Source: an uncultured Bacteroidia bacterium (GTDB taxonomy: Bacteria > Bacteroidota > Bacteroidia > Bacteroidales > F082). From it: DNA of 64,000 nt. The position numbers and the translations under genes were made by a program. Within the stretch, counting starts at the first letter, position 1; the number at the start of each line of letters is the position of its first letter. Of the stretch, positions 17,201-23,880 are shown one piece after another. The notes below the pieces were generated by a model. That model was not told the origin of the DNA. It searched no databases and saw only the letters and a list, made by a program, of their open reading frames with translations. The stretch lies in assembly GCA_902794155.1 (NCBI GenBank), contig CADBGN010000006.1, forward strand, positions 1-64,000. Direction: 5' to 3'.

Positions 17201-18353
17201 TCTTGGAGACGGCGCAAGTGCCATCATAGCTTGGGAGCCGATGGACGGCATTAGTGGATACGAGGTTTATCTCGATGGTGAGTTGGCCGCTACGGTCGAA
17301 GAGCCCGTATTTACCGCTTTCCTTGAGTCTGGTGTGACAGTTGCGACGGTCAAGCCTGTCGTTGAAGGCTGCTATGCTGTCAGCGCCAGCATCGAGATAT
17401 GCTATTGCGACCCTGTCACGGATTTGGCTTTTGTTGGTCTCAGCGAAGACGGGATGATTTCTTTCGCTTGGAATCCTGTAGATGATGCAGAATCATATAG
17501 GGTGTATTGTAATGAGGTACGATATGATATTGAGGATACCTCAATCTCATTTGAGGCTGTTGTAGGTGAGAATACAATCACGGTAGTTGCCATGTCTGTA
17601 TATGGTTGTGCTTCTGAATATGTAAGTCTCACGCAAATTGTTTGCGCCGCTGTTGATGGTTTCGACTATTCCTTTAACGGCAATGAAGTCACGGTGACTT
17701 GGGATGGCGATGCAGAGTCGTATCTCGTTCAACTTGACGGTGATGAAGACGTAACGGTTGAATCCAATGCTTTTACCGCGGTCTTGGATGGAAGCCACAA
17801 CATCGAAGTGACTCCTATGTGTGAAGATGGCATCGTTCTTCCTGCTCGTTTCGATTTCGAAGTCAACAACACTGCTCCCGAAATTCGTGTCACGGATGTG
17901 CACGAGGGCTATATCGCGATGGTTTGGACCGAGGTGGAGGACGCCATTTCCTACAACCTCTACCGCGATGACGAGCTGATTGTTGAGAACATCACAAGTA
18001 AAAGCTACAATGACACCGAAATGGCCCTCAACACGCAGCACTGCTATGCTGTGGCTTCGGTCTTCGAAAAAGGCGTTTCCGATAAGTCAGAGGCTGCTTG
18101 TGTCAATTATTTCATTGGTCTTGACGAAAACGACGGCAAAGTCAGTATTTTCCCCAATCCGACTCAGGATAAAGTGAATATCGAATGCATCGGTATGAAT
18201 TTGGTTGAGATTTATTCCGTTGAAGGCAAGCTCGTTAAACGCATTAAAGTTGACAATGACACCTGTCAAGTTGATGGTCTTGACAACGGCATCTACACCT
18301 TCCGTATCCGAAAAGGCAATGAAACCATCATCCGTAGTGTGGTGAAGATGTAG
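14220..18353 (+). CDS. T9SS-exported subtilisin-family serine protease
   Basis: Secreted S8 endopeptidase of 1377 aa. Signal peptide MKKLLLLSLALLLTASGFAQ, then an inhibitor-like propeptide (about 21-150, with TIVVIMKSQYDR). Catalytic domain about 160-490: Asp near 185 in AVIDTGVNY, His near 226 in DHGHGSHCSGT, Ser near 429 in MSGTSMATPCVAG. Two beta-sandwich domains follow (KLNPGESVTMALTLDN; LLDPGETVDLRLIVDN), then four to five Fn3-like repeats with CGAVRNL, CDPVTDL and YEVYLDGE wording. The last 75 residues are a type A sorting domain (VSIFPNPTQDKVNIECIG, IYTFRIRKGNE). It likely works at the cell surface or outside. Its promoter is back to back with that of the M16 peptidase. Confidence 0.95.
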   Translation: MKKLLLLSLALLLTASGFAQVLIDPLLGEEMNRRNDNEQMTIVVIMKSQYDRVQLNRRADYFATRAERREFVVNELKAFASASQYDLCHSLAEMRSNGMVTEPTILWMANALYFNATKAAIQDLARRNDIEIIGFAKEHNWIPETETPRQASATREITQNVFQVNADDVWALGYTGVGVVVAVIDTGVNYNHVDLADHLWDGGSEFPHHGYDVVHHDNDPMDDHGHGSHCSGTVLGDGTAGSQTGMAPDATLMCVKCLDANGNGGAQNISEGIQWAVEHGCDMFSMSLGISNSSISERTLLRNTCVAALDAGIVAAIAAGNEGDSQNQYPIPNNVRVPGSCPPPYMDDVQGENPGDLSCSVCIGAVDYNDAAAYFTSHGPVTWSNTEFGDYPYNPGIGLIRPDVCAPGVDIKSLNYQSNTGYTTMSGTSMATPCVAGCMALMLSKDINLMPADVCRILEETAVPLASGKSNIYGFGRVDALAAVEAIQLGAIKYNAFEINDPAGNNNHKLNPGESVTMALTLDNVSDDVVSNVTVVLSTDNPNVTITDNEVQFPNFAANQTLTVENAFAFSVNDQVVARQKIKFNADVMVNGEPLSRFSINVTVYDYLLQFGAYAILNDNNNDGLLDPGETVDLRLIVDNSGNELAQMVVGTLSSDYDHITLNETEKSFSSIGANLMGYADYSVTLSEDTPDGFVIPLTLTLVDANGKVTELTFNCKNSCNVIFNLHAYVGFGWHGNSLSVSYSDGTPSEQMTIGNGSSATYTRDLNSGSTITLTWNNGQWPQDCSFEVTYEDGTVIFQNSGGFSGTQTFTINCTGGAGVPEFCAPIRNLTYELEGLDVVLAWDAPESDTPVRYEVYRETELLDVVEGLTYTDFDVAEGLYNYCVYAVYNGCQSEFVCTEVEVAQCGAVRNLDFGLNDDLLLTLTWEAPENPTGLVEYQVYMDGEQQTSTNELTYAFIVTEGEHDIAVNAVFGNCEKDEHIVVCIVGAVENLHYLGDGASAIIAWEPMDGISGYEVYLDGELAATVEEPVFTAFLESGVTVATVKPVVEGCYAVSASIEICYCDPVTDLAFVGLSEDGMISFAWNPVDDAESYRVYCNEVRYDIEDTSISFEAVVGENTITVVAMSVYGCASEYVSLTQIVCAAVDGFDYSFNGNEVTVTWDGDAESYLVQLDGDEDVTVESNAFTAVLDGSHNIEVTPMCEDGIVLPARFDFEVNNTAPEIRVTDVHEGYIAMVWTEVEDAISYNLYRDDELIVENITSKSYNDTEMALNTQHCYAVASVFEKGVSDKSEAACVNYFIGLDENDGKVSIFPNPTQDKVNIECIGMNLVEIYSVEGKLVKRIKVDNDTCQVDGLDNGIYTFRIRKGNETIIRSVVKM

Positions 18354-18375
18354 TGTGGTTTTGGGGTTGAAAATC

Positions 18376-18406
18376 AAGGTCGCTTCGTGTGGAGCGGCCT
18401 TTTTTC
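18376..18406 (+). terminator. Rho-independent terminator of the subtilase gene
   Basis: Arms AAGGTCGCT and AGCGGCCTT (one G-T pair) with an 8-base loop, followed by a T run. A TATTTTTG -7 box for the next gene starts immediately after, at 18408-18415. Confidence 0.8.
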
Positions 18407-18469
18407 TTATTTTTGCAAATTCAATACTAAAGAACTTCTTATTCCGTTAATTTGAAAAAACTGATTATG

Positions 18470-19276
18470 CGTAAAATCTTTATTCCCATATTGCTGATGT
18501 TCGGCATTTCCCTTTATGCCCAACAGCCTAAAGACATCATGAAAGACCCTATCCCGGTGGCTATGTTTCAGGCGACCTACGCTTTTCATGTCCCTGGCCT
18601 CAACACTAAGGATTTGTATGGAGTCAGCCACGATGTTGGAGGTGGATTTGTTTATAAAACCGAATCCAATTGGTTGTTTTCTGCTATCGGCAACTACATT
18701 TACGGTCCCAAGGTGAAGGGCGACCGTGTGGAACTCCTTGGCGAGGGCATCACTACTGATGTGGGTGAAGTCATTGGCAGCGCTGGCAGTTTCACGCTTT
18801 TGGAACTCAATCAGCGTGGTTTTCACCTTCAAGGCGAGGTGGGTAAATTGTTTCCCTTTGGTTCCAATCCTAACAGTGGATTCTTCGTGCAAGGTGGCCT
18901 AGGCTATCTTCAAAACCGAATCCGCATCGATTACCAGCAAGCGTTGCTCAACACCCCTTTGCCGGTCGACAAGGACTATCGCTTCGGCTATGACCGAATG
19001 CGCGGCGGTCCTGCAGCGCATTTTGAGGTAGGCTATCTGTTGCTCAACGATACTCGTTTGCTCAACCTGTCTATTTCCCTTGAGGTGACCTACGCACGCA
19101 CCCGCGACCTCCGTGATTATGACTTCCGCGTGTTCACCAATACCGAAACTGGTGTGATGGAGCCTGTGGGCTATATCGACCCGAACAAACGTTACAACGA
19201 CCTCTATTATGGCATCCGCGTCACATGGAATATTCCCACCTATGAACGCAAGCCTCAGGACTTCTATTATGATTAA
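18470..19276 (+). CDS. Outer-membrane beta-barrel protein
   Basis: A 268-aa protein starting MRKIFIPILLMFGISLYAQ, a signal peptide. The frame is open six codons earlier (18452) but the signal peptide fits better from 18470. The mature part alternates amphipathic strands ending in aromatic residues (GGGFVYKTESNWLFSAIGNY, GFFVQGGLGYLQNRIRI, LNLSISLEVTYAR, YNDLYYGIRVTW), as in small outer-membrane barrels. It ends four bases before waaA, so the two are probably cotranscribed. The link to lipopolysaccharide is by neighbourhood only. Exact family not recognised. Confidence 0.75.
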   Translation, partial: RKIFIPILLMFGISLYAQQPKDIMKDPIPVAMFQATYAFHVPGLNTKDLYGVSHDVGGGFVYKTESNWLFSAIGNYIYGPKVKGDRVELLGEGITTDVGEVIGSAGSFTLLELNQRGFHLQGEVGKLFPFGSNPNSGFFVQGGLGYLQNRIRIDYQQALLNTPLPVDKDYRFGYDRMRGGPAAHFEVGYLLLNDTRLLNLSISLEVTYARTRDLRDYDFRVFTNTETGVMEPVGYIDPNKRYNDLYYGIRVTWNIPTYERKPQDFYYD

Positions 19277-19280
19277 TTAG

Positions 19281-20582
19281 GTGAGCCTTTTATACACCAT
19301 AGGTATCCTTATCTATTCTCTTGGAGTGAGAATAGCAGCGTTGTTTGGCAACACCAAAGCCATGCAATGGGTGAAGGGTCGCAGAGTCCAAAGGTCCCTT
19401 AACTCGTCGAGGGATCCTATAAGTTCAGAGCTTGCCCTACGACAGGCTCAGGGACCTGAATCGGACTGGATTTGGTTCCACGCAGCTTCATTGGGTGAGT
19501 TCGAGCAAGGCCGTCCTGTCATTGAAGCTTTGAAGAAGGAATTCCCCCAGTACAAGATTTTGCTTTCGTTTTTCTCGCCATCGGGTTACGAAATCCGTAA
19601 GGACTATCCTTTGGCCGACGAGGTGCTCTATTTGCCCTCCGATACACCTGCCCATGCCACACAATGGGTACAACGCCATCGTTTTGTGGCGGCGTTTTTC
19701 ATCAAGTACGAGTTTTGGTTCAACTACATGAGGGCTTTGAAAGAAGCTGGCATTCCGTTATTCTACATCTCGCTTATTTTGAAGCCTGATTCCTATTTCT
19801 TCCGTTGGTATGGTACTTGGTTTTTCCGTCAGCTGAAAAATGTTACGCATTTCTTTGTCCAGGACGACATCACAGCCCAGTTACTCCAATCCAACGGAAT
19901 GACCAACGTCACGGTGTGTGGCGACACGCGTTTTGACCGCGTTGCTGCTATAGCCCAGCAAGCTAAGCCTTTCCCCGAGGTGGAGCGGTTCATCAATGGT
20001 CGCCAATGCCTCATCGCCGGCAGCACCTGGTCGCCTGATGAGAAGCTGTTGGTTGACTTTTACCAGAAAATGCCTGATGATTATTGTCTCATCATTGCTC
20101 CTCATGACATTTCCGAGTCGCATGTGGCGCAAATTAAGACCATGTTTCCCGACAGCCATCTGTACACCGAACTTGATGCAGATCAGCCATTAAGGTCCCT
20201 GAGCATGTCGAAGGGCCGACCCAATAGGATGCTAATCATCAATACGATTGGCATCTTGTCGCAGCTGTATCAGTATGCTCGTTTTGTATATATTGGCGGC
20301 GGTTTCGGGGTGAATATTCATAACATCCAGGAACCGGTCACCTTTGGCTGTCCTGTGGTATTTGGACCTAAATACAAGAGTTTCAAGGAAGCCGTTGATC
20401 TTGTGGCACTCGAAGGTGCTTTTTCAGTACATAATGCGGCCGATTTGACCGTTGTCTTCAACCGATTGATGAATGATGAAGACTTTTACAGAAAAGCTTC
20501 AGAAACCTGCCGAAACTATCTTAATTCTCAGATAGGGGCGACCGAAAGTATCCTAAAAGGCTTCAAAAAGGCACTTTTTTAA
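19281..20582 (+). CDS. waaA: 3-deoxy-D-manno-octulosonic acid (Kdo) transferase
   Basis: Inner-membrane GT30 enzyme that adds Kdo to lipid A precursors. GTG start, four bases after the preceding stop; N-terminal anchor LLYTIGILIYSLGVRIAALF. The hallmark WFHAASLGEFEQGRPVIE (about 65-82) contains the catalytic Glu. The C-terminal Rossmann half has IAGSTWSPDEKLL, IIAPHDI, YIGGGFGVNIHNIQEP and PVVFGPKY. At 433 aa it is slightly longer than usual because two palindromic repeats are read in frame: residues 38-59 (includes ALRQAQGP) and 305-312 (includes SMSKGRP). Both fall just before conserved strands in loop positions, so the enzyme is probably still active; no frameshift is seen. Confidence 0.95.
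   Translation: MSLLYTIGILIYSLGVRIAALFGNTKAMQWVKGRRVQRSLNSSRDPISSELALRQAQGPESDWIWFHAASLGEFEQGRPVIEALKKEFPQYKILLSFFSPSGYEIRKDYPLADEVLYLPSDTPAHATQWVQRHRFVAAFFIKYEFWFNYMRALKEAGIPLFYISLILKPDSYFFRWYGTWFFRQLKNVTHFFVQDDITAQLLQSNGMTNVTVCGDTRFDRVAAIAQQAKPFPEVERFINGRQCLIAGSTWSPDEKLLVDFYQKMPDDYCLIIAPHDISESHVAQIKTMFPDSHLYTELDADQPLRSLSMSKGRPNRMLIINTIGILSQLYQYARFVYIGGGFGVNIHNIQEPVTFGCPVVFGPKYKSFKEAVDLVALEGAFSVHNAADLTVVFNRLMNDEDFYRKASETCRNYLNSQIGATESILKGFKKALF
19392..19457. repeat. Palindromic repeat pair inside waaA
   Basis: Outer arms AGGTCCCT and AGGGACCT enclose CTCGTCGAGGGATCC and GCCCTACGACAGGCTCAGGG, two facing copies of the GGTCCCTGAGC...GTCGA element also found at 20194-20217 and 49734-49757. It is translated in frame. 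Confidence 0.85.
20194..20217. repeat. Single palindromic repeat inside waaA
   Basis: A 24-bp unit that begins GGTCCCTGAGC and ends TCGAAGGGCC. It differs by one base from the unit at 49734-49757 in front of the dihydrouridine synthase gene. It is translated in frame. Confidence 0.85.
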
Positions 20583-20600
20583 TAAAAAAAAGGTTATTAT

Positions 20601-20631
20601 TTTGGATTGTTGATTTTATTGTCTAATTTTG
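20601..20631 (+). promoter_or_regulatory. Promoter of pdxA
   Basis: TTTG at 20601-20604, a 19-base spacer, and TAATTTTG at 20624-20631: an exact match to both boxes of the Bacteroidota housekeeping promoter. Confidence 0.7.
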
Positions 20632-20672
20632 AAGGCTGATTTTCCGTTGAAATTCAGCCGAATAAAAAAACA

Positions 20673-21668
20673 ATGCCTATGGAAGACAATCCCAATCCCC
20701 TCCCTTTTCCTCGTATTGGCCTTAGTCAGGGCGACTTCAACGGCATCAGTTATGAGCTCATGCTGAAGGCTTTTTCTGATGCCCGCATGTTCGAAACGCT
20801 CACACCTGTCTTGTATGGACAATCGAAGGCATTTTCCTATTACAAGAAGAACTTCGGCATGGAAAGCCCTAATTATTCTTTGACACGTGATGCGCGCCAA
20901 GCATGGGACAAGAAGTTCAATATCATCAACATTGTGGAAAACGAGCTGAAGATTGAGCCGGGTGTGCCTTCCAGTCTATCGGCAGAGATGTCAGTGCTCT
21001 CGATGAAGCGGGCTGCCGATGACCTTCGTAATGGTATAATTGATGCCTTAGTGATGGCGCCCGACAGTCCTTTGGTGGCGCAAAGCAATCGTGATTTCCT
21101 GCTGTCGTTTCACAAGGATTCAGACCCTTTGCAGATCTTGGTGAATGGTCAGATGCGCATTGCGTTGGCCACAAGCGACATGCCGTTGCGCGCTGCCATC
21201 GACCAAATTGACGTCCCTTACCTTGTAGGTAAGCTCACCACATTGTCCCAAGCGTTGAAGACCGACTTTGACATTAGTTCGCCTAAGATTGCTGTTATGG
21301 GTATCAATCCTCATTCGGGTTCGAAACCCATGGGTGACGACGAGAAGGTGGTGAAAGCCATTGCTGATGCCCAGGATAATGGACTTTTTGCCTTTGGGCC
21401 ATTCTCGGCTTCTCAACTGTTTACGGCAGGCTGGTGGAAAAAATACGATGCAGTGTTGGCCTTGCACTATGAGCAGGGCGTGTTTCCGATGAAATTCTTG
21501 TCATCCGATGGCTATGCTTATTACTGGGCAGGATTGCCTGTGGTGTGTTCCGCTCCGCTTCATGGTCCGGCCTACGACATTGCCAACCAGAATAAGGCGC
21601 TACCCGATTCCTACCGCAAGGCGGTCTTCCTCGCAGCCGATGTGGTTTGCCATCGACGTGAACAATAA
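20673..21668 (+). CDS. pdxA: PdxA-like 4-hydroxythreonine-4-phosphate dehydrogenase, divergent active site
   Basis: PdxA oxidises 4-phosphohydroxy-threonine in pyridoxal phosphate synthesis. The 331-aa frame aligns by eye along its length: GLSQGDFNGISYE (usually a GD-GIG motif), VMAPDSPL (usually TAPINK), INPHSG with metal ligand His214, and LALHYEQGVFPMK with metal ligand His265. Two key parts differ. The third metal ligand, a His in the ATTHLPL-type motif, is Asp169 in ATSDMPL, and the substrate-binding GHTE motif after the AP segment is absent. An Asp can bind metal, so activity is possible but the substrate may differ. A consensus promoter precedes it and a strong terminator follows; it is a single-gene unit. 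Confidence 0.8.
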   Translation: MPMEDNPNPLPFPRIGLSQGDFNGISYELMLKAFSDARMFETLTPVLYGQSKAFSYYKKNFGMESPNYSLTRDARQAWDKKFNIINIVENELKIEPGVPSSLSAEMSVLSMKRAADDLRNGIIDALVMAPDSPLVAQSNRDFLLSFHKDSDPLQILVNGQMRIALATSDMPLRAAIDQIDVPYLVGKLTTLSQALKTDFDISSPKIAVMGINPHSGSKPMGDDEKVVKAIADAQDNGLFAFGPFSASQLFTAGWWKKYDAVLALHYEQGVFPMKFLSSDGYAYYWAGLPVVCSAPLHGPAYDIANQNKALPDSYRKAVFLAADVVCHRREQ

Positions 21669-21669
21669 A

Positions 21670-21696
21670 AAAAGGAGGCCGAGGCCTCCTTTTTTA
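21670..21696. terminator. Bidirectional terminator between pdxA and a T9SS gene
   Basis: Perfect arms GGAGGCC (21674-21680) and GGCCTCC (21683-21689), with an A run before and a T run after, so it can serve both convergent genes. Confidence 0.88.
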
Positions 21697-21714
21697 TTGC
21701 GCTTTGCAAATTGC

Positions 21715-23670
21715 TTACTTCACCACGAACTTGATGGTCTTGTTGTAGCCATTGGCGCTGATGGTGCAGAAGTAGATGCCGCTCTTGAGGTCGATGCCGA
21801 TGGTGTTTTCACCCATCTTCAGGCTCTTGTTGAATTGCTTCACAGTTTGGCCAACGAGGTTGACGATGGTGATGTTAGCTTCAACATCCTGAGCTGACTT
21901 CACGACCACATAGTCGGTAGCGGGGTTAGGATAGATGCCATAAACCACATCCTGAGGCACGTTGTTTTCAGGAACGCTGACGTAATCGTTTTCGGGGATC
22001 AGCTTAACAGCGTGAATGACGTTCTCAGAAGCATCGGTTTGGTAGGCGTTGCTACCCACGAAGCAACCTTGCTTGTTGTCGCTTTGGAAGCTGAACCAGA
22101 ATTCACCCGGGTTGACGGTGTTGTCAACGGCGTTCGTGAAGATGTTTTCAGAAACCAGGAACGGGAGGTAAACTTCGTCATCGGTAACATCATCAACCAC
22201 TTGTTCCCAATAGCCCTTGTCAACATTGTAGTAGCTGACATAGATGCTTCTCAGGTACTTGTCAGTGTTGGGGTCAACGCGGGTGATGTTAGGTGCTGAG
22301 TAGGCGCAGGCGATGTTGCCAAAGGGGTCGATGGAAAGGGCTTGGAATCCTGATTGGCCGCTACGGATTTTGTAGAAGTAGTCGTTTTCACGGAAGAACT
22401 TTTCGTTATCGTATTCATAACCTTCATACAACGGGACATAACCGATCCATTTGGTCGAATCCTTGTGCATCTGGACATAGCCAGCCTCTTCAGCGGGCCA
22501 CCAGAGTCTCAAGGCATAGTGCGGGTTGCCATCTTCTGATTGGATGGGGCCTCCTTGGGTGTCTTTCCAGTGGGCGATACCGTCAACGCCACGGCCACTC
22601 CAAGTGGTATAGGTGTTGCCAAGTTCGTCGTGAATGTATTCGTAAGCGGCCAAGGCAACGTGAGTGACGCCGTTATTGTCAATGGCGATAGCCAAGCTGG
22701 AAGGACCATAGACGGTGTCGGTCATGATTGACTGAGGATCGGTTTCCCAATCGAAGCCAGCATAGGGGTTCTCCCAAACCACGTATCTGGTCCAGGTCAG
22801 ACCATCGTCGGTGGATTTGTACATAACGACATGGGCTTGGAGGTCATCACCGTAGATCATGGCAACGTTGTGGCCATTGGCAGTGATGTTGTAGGCATCA
22901 GCAGCATAGTTCTTCTCTTCGCCATCTTGGGCAAGGGGTGAGTAGCTGATGGTCCAGTTCTCGGCATCTTCCGAACGGAGATAGACTTGGTAGTGCTCGA
23001 CTACGTCGGAACTGACGCTGTGTTGGATGTCGCCAATCACGTGGATAATGTTGTGGTTTTCGCCAGAAGTGGCAACTCTCGGCCATGAAGCATCTTCAGT
23101 GTAAGGGTATTCTTCAGGGTGAATCGGGAGTTCGCCTCTGTAAACCCATTCGCCTTCGCCGGCAATCTCTCTGGTCCAGCAGCGCATGGGAGCGTGAGAG
23201 ATGAGGATTTCGCCTTTTTCTTTCCATTGGGCAATAGTAGGCCAACCTGTTCTCATGTCTTCGACGCGCTCTTCAGGCATCTCAAGCCATTCGCCGTCTT
23301 TGTAGAAGTTGTAACCCGTACCACGGTCGGAACCACCGTTGGGGTCTTCAATGTGCGACATGGTGGCAACCACACCGACCGAACCATCAGGCAACTGGTA
23401 CATACGGTTCGAAGACCAGCTGTTGGATTGGAGGTCGTAGTAAGTCCACATGGACTCGCCGTCTTCCAATTCGTTGTACCTGTTGACAACGACACTCTTG
23501 GCGGCTTGGGGAGCATAAGTGGCTGCAGTGCTCGGGGCTTCTTTACCCACGGCAGCAGTCTTCTTGGCGCTCATTTTGAATGACTTGATGTCATTCTTAG
23601 CAACACGTTGTTGTGCAAATGCACTGAAGCCTAAAGCAAGGCTCAATGAAAGTAGTAATACTTTTTTCAT
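21715..23670 (-). CDS. T9SS-exported protein with sialidase/propeller-like repeats
   Basis: A signal peptide (MKKVLLLSLSLALGFSAFAQ) precedes 650 residues. The central part (about 75-560) has repeated WT/W-type blades with Asp-box-like wording: YKSTDDGLTWTRYVVWE, SEDAENWTISYSP, and MYQLPDGSVGVVATMSH. These suggest a BNR-type propeller, but no sialidase arginine triad can be assigned. The C-terminus is a type A sorting domain: YGIYPNPATDYVVVKS, ANITIVNLVGQTVKQFN, IDLKSGIYFCTISA, ending KFVVK. It is likely exported by the type IX system. Promoter TATATTTG lies about 50 bases upstream. Function unknown. Confidence 0.85.
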   Translation of the reverse strand: MKKVLLLSLSLALGFSAFAQQRVAKNDIKSFKMSAKKTAAVGKEAPSTAATYAPQAAKSVVVNRYNELEDGESMWTYYDLQSNSWSSNRMYQLPDGSVGVVATMSHIEDPNGGSDRGTGYNFYKDGEWLEMPEERVEDMRTGWPTIAQWKEKGEILISHAPMRCWTREIAGEGEWVYRGELPIHPEEYPYTEDASWPRVATSGENHNIIHVIGDIQHSVSSDVVEHYQVYLRSEDAENWTISYSPLAQDGEEKNYAADAYNITANGHNVAMIYGDDLQAHVVMYKSTDDGLTWTRYVVWENPYAGFDWETDPQSIMTDTVYGPSSLAIAIDNNGVTHVALAAYEYIHDELGNTYTTWSGRGVDGIAHWKDTQGGPIQSEDGNPHYALRLWWPAEEAGYVQMHKDSTKWIGYVPLYEGYEYDNEKFFRENDYFYKIRSGQSGFQALSIDPFGNIACAYSAPNITRVDPNTDKYLRSIYVSYYNVDKGYWEQVVDDVTDDEVYLPFLVSENIFTNAVDNTVNPGEFWFSFQSDNKQGCFVGSNAYQTDASENVIHAVKLIPENDYVSVPENNVPQDVVYGIYPNPATDYVVVKSAQDVEANITIVNLVGQTVKQFNKSLKMGENTIGIDLKSGIYFCTISANGYNKTIKFVVK

Positions 23671-23721
23671 CTTTGTGTGTTTTAATGGTTAGTTATTATG
23701 AATTAGTCTCTATTTGGGCTG

Positions 23722-23729
23722 CAAATATA
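23722..23729 (-). promoter_or_regulatory. -7 promoter box of the T9SS protein gene
   Basis: TATATTTG on the minus strand, with ATTG (complement of 23749-23752) 19 bases further upstream, one base off the -33 TTTG. The rest of the gap to the GH92 gene holds only T and A runs. Confidence 0.5.
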
Positions 23730-23880
23730 AACAATTTTCAAAAGGTGGCAATAAGAATGGATTTTTTTTTGGTTTTTTTTTCGAGCAGAGGAATGCCGTT
23801 TGAGAATCAAAAAAAAACACCTCGATTGTAAAACAAAAAGGTATTCTTTATATTTTTACAGCCTCAAAACTAACACATAA

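Noticed and set aside
23731..23880. T- and A-run stretch before the GH92 gene as a terminator or regulatory RNA
   Set aside because: No stable stem can be drawn; only homopolymer runs are seen.
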